Origin: Limisphaerales bacterium
GTDB lineage: Bacteria; Verrucomicrobiota; Verrucomicrobiia; Limisphaerales; AAA164-E04
Assembly: GCA_024761205.1 (NCBI GenBank)
Contig: JAMASS010000042.1
Span: 1 to 39,350 of the forward strand
Reading direction: 5' to 3'
DNA length: 39,350 nt
In this document: positions 18,164-27,663 of the stretch, in pieces
How the letters are laid out: each line of letters begins with the position of its first letter
Numbering within the stretch: the stretch's first letter is position 1
The notes under the pieces: generated by a model
What the model was told of the DNA's origin: nothing
Seen by the model: the letters and a program-made list of their open reading frames with translations, nothing else
Databases searched by the model: none
Made by a program: the position numbers and the translations under genes

Positions 18164-18665
18164 CTAGGTGGCGCCGTATTCCCGAAGCATTCGGCGAGTG
18201 ACAACGGATTTGTGGCCTTCGTCCGACCCGTCGCAGCCCGTCGCAGCCCGTCGCAAATTCTCAGGGCGTCCAGCATCTGAATAGCCCGCGGATCCGGAGG
18301 CAGCAACCTGTTAGCGCCCGAGAATTTGATGGTCGAAATATCCACCCAAGCCGTCTCACTCCCTTCACGGTCAATTTTCCATCCTGCTTGCAACACCATC
18401 AATCGACTAGCATCGAACTCGGCCCGACTCTCGACGATCCAATTCTGAATGGCCTGCCTCGCCACCGGCATCGCCGGGCGACAGCTCGTCGGCACATAAT
18501 GTCGGACGACCGCTCGGCAATACCGATCCACCTCATGCAATAATGAATCCGTCCGGGCCTAACCGAGCCTGCACAATGGCAAACCCATCCCCTTCATCCC
18601 CCCAAACCGATTCGCGCCCGGCGCCCGACAATTTTCATACCGAATTTCCGAGTGACTCGCCCAAC
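18164..18665 (-). pseudogene. Acyl-CoA dehydrogenase C-terminal part, inactivated
   Basis: Reading across three frames gives E-I-R-Y-E-N-C, then E-G-D-G-F-A-I-V-Q-A-R-L-G-P, then R-I-H-Y-C-M-R-W-I-G-I-A-E-R, then I-Q-N-W-I-V-E-S-R-A-E-F-D-A-S-R-L-M-V-L and V-D-I-S-T-I-K-F. These are the C-terminal helices of flavin-dependent acyl-CoA dehydrogenases. About 20 residues between A-I-Q-M and A-L-R-I-C-D-G are missing. At 18227-18255 a 10-base unit occurs nearly three times. If two copies are removed, the tail reads R-I-C-D-G-S-D-E-G-H-K-S-V-V-T-R-R-M-L-R-E-Y-G and stops at 18164-18166, the expected family ending. The FAD-binding N-terminal half is absent. Confidence 0.75.
18227..18255 (-). repeat. 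10-base tandem repeat, 2.9 copies
   Basis: The unit CCCGTCGCAG (plus strand) is repeated perfectly. It lies inside the acyl-CoA dehydrogenase remnant, and two of its copies are surplus with respect to the protein family. Confidence 0.85.
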
Positions 18666-18794
18666 CCTCGCCCTCGTGCCCTATGCTATACACGAGATAT
18701 TTCTCACTCGGTTAAACCCGTGAGCGAATGTTGGGACAATGCTTTGGGTTCTATCATCGAAAAACAACTACGGATCTCGCCGCGAAGCAGCGGT

Positions 18795-18990
18795 TCACGC
18801 CGCTCTTTCTTTTGATCGACGAAACCAAATCCCATTGAGCAACTCCCTGAACGATGTCTGTCGGCCAAGCACTTCAATTGCGTAGACCTTTGTCTTCATC
18901 AACTCCCGGAGTTCGTCCAGAAATGCTGAATTGGGTCGAGCATGTTGAAGTCCATGACCGTTTTTCTCGCGGTCCATTGGCTTCTCAACC
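18795..18990 (-). pseudogene. Possible Tm-1-like (UPF0261) C-terminal remnant
   Basis: The frame reads H-S-V-E-K-P-M-D, then A-R-P-N-S-A-F-L-D-E-L-R-E-L-M-K-T-K-V-Y-A-I-E-V and S-F-R-E-L-L-N-G. The order (sugar-like loop, A-F-x-x-x-L-R, V-x-x-I-E-V, then a lost H-I-N-D-P) resembles the end of Tm-1-like ATP-binding proteins. The match is loose and the rest of such a gene is absent. It is at least real coding debris on the same strand as the acyl-CoA dehydrogenase. Confidence 0.3.
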
Positions 18991-18999
18991 GAGTGGACG

Positions 19000-19300
19000 A
19001 GAGTAGTGTTGCAGAGACGATTTTTTTAATCTTAGAAAATATCTTGGAATCGTCGCGCAGCGAACAGTTCTAAACAGAAGCAATTCGGCTGTGAAGACGA
19101 CGCCTCTTCCCAATCTGATTACTGCCGCGAATCCCCTGGAAAACACTGAATATCTTTTGAATAAACTCTTGATCTTCGAATTCCGAGTGCCCGGCGACAT
19201 AGGCGATAGCGCTTCCAGGACGCGAACAGAGCCAGAGCCGTGCCGGGCATGCTCTTCCTTCAGGGGATTCTGCGTTGATCCGATCTAGAAATGCCCTCAC
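19000..19300 (-). pseudogene. Unassigned coding remnant
   Basis: A frame starting at 19300 gives R-A-F-L-D-R-I-N-A-E-S-P-E-G, then L-W-L-C-S-R-P-G-S-A-I-A-Y-V-A-G-H-S-E and E-F-I-Q-K-I-F-S-V-F-Q-G-I. The composition is that of a folded cytoplasmic protein, but I do not recognise the family. It is truncated on both sides and runs antisense to the start of the DUF5690 remnant. Confidence 0.3.
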
Positions 19301-19311
19301 CCAGCCGTTCT

Positions 19312-20215
19312 ATGTCGACCAAAAACCGCAGAATTTTCCAAAGGAAGCAACGACATCCCAGTCTAGCTCACCGTCAGGTGTGTCGTTGCGTCATTCGGGA
19401 CCTATGCTTGTATATATGGTTTCCGAAAATCATACACTGCCGCCTCATTCGCCGAGGCGCCTTACAGTACGGACATGAATGCCTAATTGATAATCGCACA
19501 GATTCTGGGTTGCATGCGCTCAAAACTCATCAGGATTAAGGTCATTTCAGAAATGCCGACCAAGCGTCGCGCCGGAGTCCTACTGGATTTGATTGGCGTT
19601 GCCAAACTTGCGCTGCTTTTGTTTGCACTGGTTCCGCCTACTCACCGACCTGTCTTCTCAATGGTCTTCCTCTCGGCCTGATGTTGGGTTTTCTCGAGGG
19701 CCGGAGACTGACCGAGGGGTTTGTTGCCGGCCTATGCATCAGTTTCATTCTCGCTGCCGTCGGCGTGATGACCGATGCCGATCAATGGCACTGGACCCAG
19801 CGCCACGGAGTCGGTTTGTCCCTAGTGGTCCTCGCTTACCTCCTTGTGACGATTTTACGAAGTCTGCGTGCGGATTTTACACCGGAGCTCTGGAAAGATT
19901 TGGGGACAACTGAACTGCCCTCGGTCTTCGCTCTTTCGGAATCATGGGTCGCCCAGGGGGTGTGGTGACGAGTAGTTTGGCGGTATTCATCACCAACAAC
20001 TACAACTGGCGAGCGTTGTTGACCTCGGTCGGCATTGCGGTCAGCGGTATGGTGCTCATCACCCTTTCGCTCGTCGATCTGCGAACCGGTTTACTTTCAG
20101 CCTTTGCCTTTTTAGTTCTGATTGGGCTGAGATTTTATCTCCTTATTATGTGGTCGCCCACATGACCGTCTTTGGACGGTTGATCGCACTCACACGATCC
20201 TATTTGTGAAACATC
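19312..20215 (+). pseudogene. DUF5690 family multi-pass membrane protein, inactivated
   Basis: From a possible ATG at 19312 one frame gives V-A-S-F-G-T-Y-A-C-I-Y-G-F-R-K-S-Y-T-A-A-S-F, a TAA near 19486, then L-I-I-A-Q-I-L-G-C-M-R-S-K-L-I-R-I-K-V-I-S-E-M. A shift near 19665 leads to L-N-G-L-P-L-G-L-M-L-G-F-L-E-G-R-R-L-T-E-G. After more hydrophobic helices, a further shift near 20130 gives P-Y-Y-V-V-A-H-M-T-V-F-G-R-L-I-A-L-T-R-S. These blocks (F-R-K-P-x-T-A-A, Q-x-L-G-Y-x-x-S-K, L-E-G-R-R, F-x-R-L-I-A) are the DUF5690 signature. The family is a major-facilitator-like membrane protein of unknown substrate found in Bacteroidetes and Verrucomicrobia. The order of segments is kept; the damage is small-scale. 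Confidence 0.7.
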
Positions 20216-20350
20216 GGTGATGAGGTCAACCAGCACAGCGAAGGGCTGTTTCTGATTTTTTCCAAGGCCGGCGCTTGAATCTCTCATAGAATTTGGGGGA
20301 ATGGGATAGACAGCGTTCACCACGGATTCGGCAGCGCTCCTCCATTCGTC

Positions 20351-21500
20351 CTAGCGCAAACACCGCATGTGATCAGGCAGGCGTCTGCCTGATTTCTCCA
20401 ACAATTCCCGGAGATAGTCGATGGCTACGGATGTATCATTGTAGTCGCCGAGCAGACTTTGAAGGCGCACCAAGCGTTTGCACCGAATTCGAAGCCGATG
20501 GTAGTTATCGGGTGCTACCGAGTCTTTAATGCGTTTTCCGGCCTTTAAAACCTTTCGGTGCACGGGGGCGATCGACTCGGACAGCACACTCTTGGCTCCC
20601 GCCTAGTTCGGTCGGCGCTGTAATGGCCCATGTCTCAGCATGGTCCCAAAGTTGTTGACAGAACGCCGATACTGCAGCGAATTGAGCACCTGAAGCATCC
20701 GACATCGAGCCCGAGTTCGCTTGGTTCGGAGAGCATTGAAGTCCTTGGAGAACACGAGACGATCCTCGCCTCTGCCCCGTCCAAGCCAGACCTGCTGTTG
20801 TTCCAGTTTGACGTCGAGGCTACACACTTCACCGAGCGCGTCAGCACCCCATCTGATTGTATGCAGAAACTGAGCCGCTTGTGCCGGGAGGTATTCGTGG
20901 AACATTCGCATTGCCACCCACAGCCGGCGGGTTGAAACCCGTATCTGATGAAGTTCTTTGATATCTTCCCCCAAGGCAGGTTCCCGGCTCTCGTTGGAGC
21001 ATCGCCGCAAAATGGCGTCGCAACGTTACATGGGCAAAGGCACCGATCGACACATCTGAATCCATCGTAAGAGCCCCCAATTCCGGTACCCCGGGCGGGT
21101 GCATGTCGGTGACAAACAATCTTATCTCGAACTTCGAGCGATCCACTTGTTGCAGGGAGCAGGCGGACTCTAGTGCAAACGCAAACGCTCGCCCGCTTCC
21201 GTTCGCCTTCAAGTCACCCTTCAGCTTGACAATGCTCAGTCTAGGGCTCCTTTTCATCATCAGCGGAGATAGTGCAAGTATCCAAGGCAATCTCTACAAC
21301 CGTCCGATTGCCGTCTTTAAGAACCAACATGGTCCGCCGGGTATGGGCTTGAAAGAGTTTCCGTACCGCTTGATTCCATCCAGTGAACCGTACCAGTGTG
21401 ATACTGCGCCACTCTCCCGGACTCAGCCAATGAGGATCGGGAAACTGCACTGTCTAGCCAATTTTGCGATGAGACCCCCGTTGCTGCCTCGGTTCCACGG
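20351..21500 (-). pseudogene. CYTH-CHAD domain protein, inactivated
   Basis: Minus-strand segments in different frames line up as one protein. The first is R-T-M-L-V-L-K-D-G-N-R-T-V-V-E-I-A-L-D (about 21290-21350). Next is L-S-I-V-K-L-K-G-D-L-K-A, the second half of a CYTH triphosphatase tunnel (V-E-x-A-L-D ... I-x-L-K-G). Then follows the CHAD domain: E-L-H-Q-I-R-V-S-T-R-R-L-W-V-A-M-R-M-F near 20950, L-G-E-V-C-S-L-D-V, and finally R-L-R-I-R-C-K-R-L-V-R-L-Q-S-L-L-G-D-Y-N-D. The family hydrolyses inorganic triphosphate, and CHAD binds polyphosphate. At least three frame changes and one stop separate the pieces. The N-terminal E-x-E-x-K motif is not recognisable in 21500-21800. Confidence 0.65.
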
Positions 21501-21798
21501 GACTTGAAGGTCGCTTGACAATTCTGATTTGTTCACCTGAGACAAAATCAATATCCAGCCTTGTAGAAAGTCCAACCATCGGTGTCAAAGTAGGTGCGAT
21601 TTGATCACTGACAGGCTCGGTTTCAACGGAGCACCCAAACTCCTGACTTTGATCGCGAATCCAAGCTTCGACCGGCTCCAAAGATATTGCGGAAAACCGA
21701 AATACAAAGCCATCTTGCCCATCTTCGCCTGTTGTTTCCGATCCAGAAATCATCAAAATACCATCTTTTATTTCATAAAAGACACCAAACCGTAACAT
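21454..21798 (-). CDS. Unassigned 114-residue open frame, doubtful
   Basis: The frame starts L-R-F-G-V-F-Y-E-I-K-D-G-I-L-M-I-S-G-S and continues V-F-R-F-S-A-I-S-L-E-P-V-E-A-W-I. It then reads V-G-L-S-T-R-L-D-I-D-F-V-S-G-E-Q-I-R-I-V-K-R-P. It is well-formed coding sequence directly upstream of the CYTH-like part and could be its degraded beginning or a separate small gene. No family recognised. Confidence 0.35.
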   Translation of the reverse strand: MLRFGVFYEIKDGILMISGSETTGEDGQDGFVFRFSAISLEPVEAWIRDQSQEFGCSVETEPVSDQIAPTLTPMVGLSTRLDIDFVSGEQIRIVKRPSSPVEPRQQRGSHRKIG

Positions 21799-22096
21799 TA
21801 TAAACCGTGGTCAACACGGCTTTCTGTCACGGTGGACTCATACAGTTCCCTGCTTCCCTCCTGAAGCAAGTGGATTTATGTGACATTTTCAGCGTGAAAA
21901 CTCAGCCCCATGCTCAGAAAAAGAGGTAAAACCTAGCCTCAGGCTGCTTGGCTGGGATGCAGCCGGAAGGTATAGCAACAGGACGGGAGCGAAACCTCCG
22001 TCATTTCTCTGCTTGGGGGGCAAGCCGGATGGGCTGAGAACAGAGCGACAGCAGGTTGCCACAGTGCAGGAGGCTTTACCTGGGCAGCCTGCTGTC

Positions 22097-22870
22097 TTAA
22101 AGAAGCGGAGCCCTATCACTGTCTCTTCTTTTCCGAAGCTCGGGCGGCGCAGAAAAGTTCACACCCTTCCCTATGTCGAACAGATTGTAGAGCGTGATTC
22201 CCGGAATCGTTTTCATGTGGCCATTGGCGTAAAGGTAGTTAGCCCCCGGTCTTATGCTTGTTCTTTTTACCGCCACCATAACGGTCCGATTGAATATCAT
22301 CGATCACACCTCGCCACGTAGGCCACGGTGCGTCCATGAGTATGATCGGGAAGCACATCCATCGCTTGCACATCAGCAATTTCAAAGACAATGATCGTCT
22401 CTGCTGGCTGCTGCAGTTTGTCGAGGAGATGTTCCTGATCGAGCAGTGAGGCGGCTTGGAAACCAACAATGGTCCCCGGTTGTGAGGCCCAATCATTGAT
22501 CGGATAACTTAGTTCCGTTGCGCTTGATACGCTGTTTCGACTGCTTGTCGCTTGAGGGCAAGCCCGCATGTCATCACTCCCTCCCACACAGAGTAAGATA
22601 AGATTGATCCAAGGCTTCTTCGGATCGTCTCGTGGAACACATTGCACAGGGTATGTGTCCTTCATTGCCATTCACGTACATCATAGTCGCGATTCCGATC
22701 TGTCGCATTTAGTGACATGCATTTGATCTTCTTCGCAAGCTTCCTTGGCAATCCTAATGCGGGCAGCAACATACCCCGGCAAGATTTCGATCCCTCGCCG
22801 TTTGCGCCTTCCTCGGCGGAATGTCCCTGCACGCTGGAGGTTCTGATAAAGTCCAAAAGACGGCGCGCTT
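22097..22870 (-). pseudogene. H-X9-DG class pseudopilin, inactivated
   Basis: Across frames the minus strand gives G-M-L-L-P-A-L-G with a following K-I-K-C-M-S, then G-I-A-T-M-M-Y-V-N-G-N-E-G-H-I-P. After that come A-C-P-Q-A-T-S-S, then T-I-I-V-F-E-I-A-D and H-T-H-G-R-T-V-A-Y-V, and finally G-G-A-N-Y-L-Y-A-N-G-H-M-K-T-I-P. The order matches the intact pseudopilin at 17281, including the terminal N-Y-L-Y-x-x-G-H block. The F-T-L-I-E-L-L helix is destroyed (L-D-F-I-R-T-S). At least three frame changes. Same strand as the intact copy but too diverged to be a recent duplicate. Confidence 0.65.
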
Positions 22871-22936
22871 GGAGTCCGGCTTTTATCCATCACACGTTCT
22901 TTTGGTGTCAACCAGAACGATGCACACAAGCGGCAT

Positions 22937-23212
22937 TTAAAGTCTTTGTTGGATTGCTCGGACGGAAGCGGGGCTATCAGTTGGATGTGCAAACACACGT
23001 TTTTGAGCGGAATCGGAACTTCGCCGAGTACATATCATTTCGGAAACCTGCAGTTTGCCGTCCTTCCCGCTTAGGATTATCTGCTTGTCCACGAACGAAA
23101 CGGCATCGAAAAACTGTCGGGGCTTCGCGAAAAATTCATCGCGATCATCCAAGCTACGACTGTTTGACTCTCTCAGGTCTGGCTTGAATGTTTGCTTTAT
23201 CCATACACGCAT
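22937..23212 (-). pseudogene. Unassigned remnant
   Basis: A frame with S-R-S-L-D-D-R-D-E-F-F-A-K-P-R-Q-F-F-D-A-V-S-F-V-D-K-Q-I-I-L looks coding but ends in out-of-frame sequence. No family recognised. It lies between the pseudopilin remnant and the helical protein remnant on the same strand. Confidence 0.3.
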
Positions 23213-23280
23213 TTATAGCCCTGCGTCCTAGTTCAAACGCTTTTTCATTGAATTCGGCTTTCGCGAGAGACATCAGCGTC

Positions 23281-23760
23281 TTACTTCAACTCCCGCAATA
23301 CATTCTTGGCCTCTTTAACGGCTGCCCCAACCTCGCCTCTGACACGCTTAAATAACTCTGCAAACTTATCCTCCCCTCTGTGGACCTGTACAATTTGAGA
23401 TCGGAAGATTTGCAACAGAGAGTCATCACCCGAAAAAACGTTCCACAGTCTCTCTCTCCAATCTCTTCGACTTGATCAAAAATCTCATCCACCTTTAGAT
23501 TCGCTTCGTTTCTGAGCCCACTCAATTGCATGCACAATGGTTGCTCTAGCGAATCGAACTTTTTCTCGAATCGCCGCTTCAGTTTCGGACACAGGGTCAC
23601 CTTGGAGGCGTATTTGTCGAATCTTTCCCGAAATTTCGCAATTCTCCGCCGCTTCAATGCTCAAAACCCTTTTGCAAATTTCTTTGGTTGTGCTGCAAGG
23701 AGGTCGATTCGGTCTTGGGCCTCAGCCACAACGTTGCCAATCCTATTCCTGACCTATATT
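23281..23760 (-). pseudogene. Charged helical protein, frameshifted
   Basis: One frame reads V-V-A-E-A-Q-D-R-I-D-L-L-A-A-Q and stops. The next gives F-R-E-R-F-D-K-Y-A-S-K-V-T-L-C-P-K-L-K-R-R-F and Q-L-S-G-L-R-N-E-A-N-L-K-V-D-E-I-F-D-Q-V-E-E. A shift near 23440 leads to L-W-N-V-F-S-G-D-D-S-L-L-Q-I-F, then F-A-E-L-F-K-R-V-R-G-E-V-G-A-A-V-K-E-A-K-N-V and a TAA at 23281-23283. The product would be about 155 residues, nearly all amphipathic helix, perhaps a coiled coil. I do not recognise a family. Confidence 0.4.
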
Positions 23761-23765
23761 ACTCG

Positions 23766-24770
23766 TCAAACACCTGCTTCCCTCAGTTGGCTCCTTGCTC
23801 GAGCCGGTGCCGAACCACGGCGACATTTCTCAAGATGACACCAAAATAGCCCTAGGCGCCCGACCGGCAATGACGTCGACCTGCCGAGCCGTCGGACATA
23901 GAGCAAAATTGAAGGCGTCAAACCTAGGCGGAATCGCAGGTTCGGTGGATCGATTGGCATCCTACCTCCAGACAAATCCCCCCCTTTGAATTTGGGATCA
24001 ACAAGCGTGCGTGTCGGTACATTCTCGTCCTCCACCGCTGACCATTCGTTGTGCACTCCTGTGTAATGGTAAAAAAGCCGAGTTTTTCCGGGTCGCCCAC
24101 CTCCACCAGGGTAAAGTCTTGGTCCGGATTGTCGGCCGTTTTTTCCGCGCTTTCTACAAGGGGCGCAACACCCAAAAAAATCTGAGATTTGACGTAAACC
24201 TGACACGACAGCATTCCCGGTGGCCGCAGTAAAACCTCCCAATGTCGCCGACATCCCCGCCTCAGCGACTGCTGACCGGAATCTGAAGACTCCGGAAATA
24301 CCAAGGCACCCCCAGCTCAGACCGACGAAGCGAACATCCAGAACCCGTCGCTCGGGCTCAAGTATTTCAACATACTCCCGGACCTTGCACAATACTAGCC
24401 GGCCCCAAGCGGATACTGCTCGCCGACAAACTGCTGAGCGCTCGCTACCGTGCGTTCGTACGCGGTCACATGCCTGGCCCGATTCCAAAATAAACCGATG
24501 CGTCCGATCCTGTTTGAGCGCCAACACAGCCGGTTCGTTGGTTATTCAAACGATACTCGAGCGGTAATTCGTTGAGAATAGAATACGAAATCGTCCAATG
24601 CGACCTACAGGCAGAAAGGCTTGGCAACAACGTCGCGCCCTGCCATGAGCGAATCGATCCTTTGATGAATAAGGTGTTGTGATGTGAGTATTCCAAAGCG
24701 TAACAATCTCGTTGCCCTCGACCGAGAGAACAATCATCCAAGCACCGCGCTGAGCCATGCAATCCACCAA
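23766..24770 (-). pseudogene. Unassigned larger gene remnant
   Basis: Coding texture switches among all three minus frames. Near 24770 is M-I-V-L-S-V-E-G-N-E-I-V-T-L-W-N-T-H. Near 24380 is E-Y-V-E-I-L-E-P-E-R-R-V-L-D-V-R-F-V-G-L-S-W. Near 24130-24200 is V-Y-V-K-S-Q-I-F-L-G-V-A-P-L-V-E-S-A, then D-F-T-L-V-E-V-G-D-P-E-K-L-G-F-F-T-I. Near 24050 is V-H-N-E-W-S-A-V-E-D-E-N-V-P-T. Together these suggest one protein of about 300 residues that I cannot assign. The single long open frame from 24527 is only partly genuine. Confidence 0.35.
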
Positions 24771-24779
24771 CAGTGATCG

Positions 24780-25149
24780 AGTCGGCGACTCTTGATCGTT
24801 ACCACACTCGGAGGAATCTCGCTTGTCCTCGGCATCAAGTGGCGCCTCTGTCTCATGATCTGCTTTCTATCCTTGCCCCACTTTTCAAGGATGAAACCAA
24901 CCGGGCGGAGATTGATGGAGACTCAGCAACACATACCGCTGCCCGCGGATCCATTTATCCGTCTCCCAATAGCGACAAAACCGTGACCAACTTCGAGTCA
25001 AAACTTCCACCAAAAGTATTGAGTGACATGCTAGCGGTACCCCAGGATGTTCATTTTGAGAAAGTTTCACCGGTTCATGCCGGACTCCTGTTTGCAGGAT
25101 CTCTTACTCATGCCATGATTCCCATGCTTTATATAAATTGCATGCCGTA
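24780..25149 (+). pseudogene. Possible small membrane-anchored protein remnant
   Basis: One frame starts with the hydrophobic I-V-T-T-L-G-G-I-S-L-V-L-G-I-K-W-R-L-C-L-M-I. Another continues L-A-P-L-F-K-D-E-T-N-R-A-E-I-D-G-D-S-A, then L-P-P-K-V-L-S-D-M-L-A-V-P-Q-D and ends at about 25149. It could be a small anchored protein with one frameshift. Family unknown; weak case. Confidence 0.25.
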
Positions 25150-25784
25150 ACGATAACCTTGGCGACAGCTCAATTCATGCCCACAGAATTCACCGCCGTT
25201 CGATTAAACATCCCATGGCCTTGTGGGTTACTAAGACCTAGTCTGGAGCATTAGTGACAGTTTAATTCTCGCCCACCTGAATGAGAACAAACTGTCGGCG
25301 TTCCTGCATCATATCGTTATAAGTATGACAAGAATAAAAACCGCTCTTCAGTATGGCAAAAATAATATCAGCAAGTAATTGGTTACACTTTCCTTATATG
25401 TTTTTCGGCTGGATTGCAAGGGATAATTTCAATTTAATTCGATAATTACCCCAATTTCTTTGGTAACCGCAATTCCTTTTAAAAGAAAATTAATTACATT
25501 AAATTCCTGATGCAAAACCATCTTCTATTCCATTTATATACCAATATAGCAACCTAAAAAAGAAAATTCTACCAGAACGAGACTCATCATGACTATAAAT
25601 CTTGCCACCAGCATTAGATTAACAAAATTAACATATTCTGACCGGAAGACTGTCGTCTCACCCTAACAATTTGAACCTTACGGACTTAAACCTTTAATTG
25701 AAGTGGTTCTAACAGCTTAATGACTTCTACGTCAGTTGAATCTTTGTTATGTTGAGCCGTTACCCTTTTCACCGCCGTCTAAAA
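25150..25784. other. AT-rich stretch without genes
   Basis: Base composition falls sharply compared with the GC-rich flanks (for example 25360-25640, rich in A/T runs such as TTAATTC and AAAAGAAAAT). No open frame of coding quality is present on either strand. It borders the tRNA-Thr gene and may be foreign or relaxed non-coding DNA. Confidence 0.6.
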
Positions 25785-25821
25785 ACGAATGATCATCGGC
25801 CAGTGTTCAGCCGATTTGATC
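25782..25821 (-). terminator. Intrinsic terminator downstream of tRNA-Thr
   Basis: On the minus strand GATCAAATCGGC pairs with GCCGATGATC (two-base bulge) around a 9-base loop, followed by ATTCG and a run of five Ts. It begins about 70 bases past the tRNA 3' end and has the right orientation to end that transcript. Confidence 0.5.
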
Positions 25822-25892
25822 ATCCCGAACTCGGGTCGAATCAAAGGGATTTTTTCGAAGACAACGCTCGCCAAGGTGATAGTAAGATGCAA

Positions 25893-25967
25893 TGGAGCCA
25901 ATGAGGAGATTCGAACTCCTGACCGACGGTTTACGAAACCGTTGCTCTACCACTGAGCTACATTGGC
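25893..25967 (-). tRNA. tRNA-Thr (anticodon CGT)
   Basis: The minus strand folds into a complete cloverleaf. The 7-base acceptor stem is GCCAATG with CATTGGC and the D-arm is GTAGCTCAGTGGTAGAGC. The anticodon stem is ACGGT/ACCGT with loop TTCGTAA, so CGT reads ACG codons. The T-arm is GTCAGGAGTTCGAATCTCCT in outline, and the 3' CCA is encoded after a T discriminator. Length is 75 bases including CCA. All stems pair well, so it appears functional in an otherwise decayed area. Confidence 0.95.
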
Positions 25968-27060
25968 CCACCAAGTTACCAAGGAAGGATCGGTAGATGG
26001 CCGTTGCAGAGCAACGTTTCTCGGAAAGAAAAAGTTCTCTAAATGCTCGGCAAACCCACTAGCGACCTGTGGAATCTAGCAAGCGCATTAACTCGATTCA
26101 ACAGGGAAAATCCACCACGAAGAAAGATTTGGAGTACCAAGTTTCAGGTGCCAATTACCTCGATGAGGCTAAGGCCATAGGTAGCACCGTGGGTTCGGAA
26201 CAGAGGTCACATCATAGGGTTAAGGGTTGCGGGTGGTTGGTTACTTGAAGGGTTCCGTTTGCGAGGCGGGATGGGGCAAAATAGACCGTCTTGGCAGCTC
26301 CCTTCCAGATGTTTGAGCTCGCGGGGCTTGCTAGCCTTGTGATGCGCAGCATGGACGGCGCGCAGAATGTCTCAAGCACTGCTAGCGGCGCGCGGCATCG
26401 CCCTTTGGGGTCACGCCACCCGCTTTTAACATCTACGCTCCCAACGCCGTTGGGGTGGTTGGGAACCCGAGCTGACTGAAAATGCTGCTAGCGATGGGCG
26501 TGTGGGCCGGCTCAACCTTTCATGCCCTGCTTCGCAAAGTGGGTTCTTGCTACTTGAGCTGGCGCCGCTCTCGCTGACTCATACGCTGCCTTTCTATGCA
26601 GCATCAGTGCACAAGCGCGATCTCCTTTCCGGCGTTTCCGTCTCTGAAGTACAACAAAAGGATGCAGCGAGGCGCCGCTGCTGCGCTTGTCTTGCCCTAG
26701 CTCTGCGGTAACGGCAGCTTCAGCCCCCGGAGAATCGAGTCAAGCGGCTGGCCGTGCGGGGAGCGTTCGCTCCTTGGGCGAGCCTTTGCTTCCCGCTCAG
26801 GATGCTCACTGTGGCTGGCGTCGAAAAACTTTGTTGCGACCGCCGCGGCAGGCGCATTTCATTTCTCTTCAGAGGAACCCGGGGCCAAGGTTACGGGATT
26901 TCACACCTATTTTTCACAATCCGAGGCCTTTTTTTTGAAAGAAACCAAACATTGAAATGAAATGAGAGGGGCCCGGAATGAAGTGACATGGAAAGGGAGG
27001 GTTGTCAAAAGCTCAGCTTCGCCGGTAGGTGCCTCGCATCGCTCAACGGAAAACTCAACT
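25968..27060. other. GC-rich region without recognisable genes
   Basis: Between the tRNA and the AT-rich block lie about 1.1 kb, GC-rich from 26200 to 26900, with only short open frames (26291, 26502, 26687). Their compositions are not protein-like. I looked for tmRNA, RNase P RNA and SRP RNA signatures and saw none. It may be fully eroded coding sequence. Confidence 0.4.
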
Positions 27061-27660
27061 GCGAATAGATTGAAACAAGGGGCATGAAAACAAGGAAACC
27101 AATCTTAAAAATGAAAATTAAATTATCGTGCCTCGTGACCCTTTTACCTTTGCGTTATTTACCATAACTTTCGTTTCACTCAAAACCTAGACTCCGAGCA
27201 TCGAATAGATTGGAATATCTTCGAAACGTTACCATGCTGATTATGAAGGCTTGTTTTGAGTAATCCTTAAATTTGAGAAAGAAATATATACTCTGTCATC
27301 AGATTATTGAACGAGGACGCTATTATTATAATGGTCAAAACCTTTCAGTGATATGGGTATCGTCAGAGCGAAACCAGCATTAAATACCGGAGAGATGAGA
27401 CTTACTTTAGTGAACATCGTAACTCTACAAACAGTGGCTCACGATATCCAAACCAACCGCTATATTCAGCCCCAATCTGTGCAGGCCCAGGGACATTTAC
27501 GGTGGGCTCTGATCAGCGAGTTCAAAAATACAAATCGCCAAAACTTGTTGTAACGGCGAGTTTTAACCAAAGCGGCAGTAATCAATGGGAGGTTGTCATA
27601 ATGCCTAATTTACAAATGGAATTACATACTTGATGCCACAAGGGAAGGTTTTTTATAAAA
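27061..27660 (+). other. AT-rich stretch with a small coding-like fragment
   Basis: AT-rich like 25150-25780. One piece looks coding across two frames: I-Q-T-N-R-Y-I-Q-P-Q-S-V-Q-A-Q-G near 27470 and K-L-V-V-T-A-S-F-N-Q-S-G-S-N-Q-W-E-V-V near 27545-27600, ending at about 27633. I cannot assign it. It directly precedes the transposase remnant and may mark the edge of an inserted segment. Confidence 0.35.
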
Positions 27661-27663
27661 AAG

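Noticed and set aside
25968-27060. Structured RNA such as tmRNA, RNase P or SRP RNA beside the tRNA
   Set aside because: None of their conserved sequence blocks was found in this GC-rich stretch.
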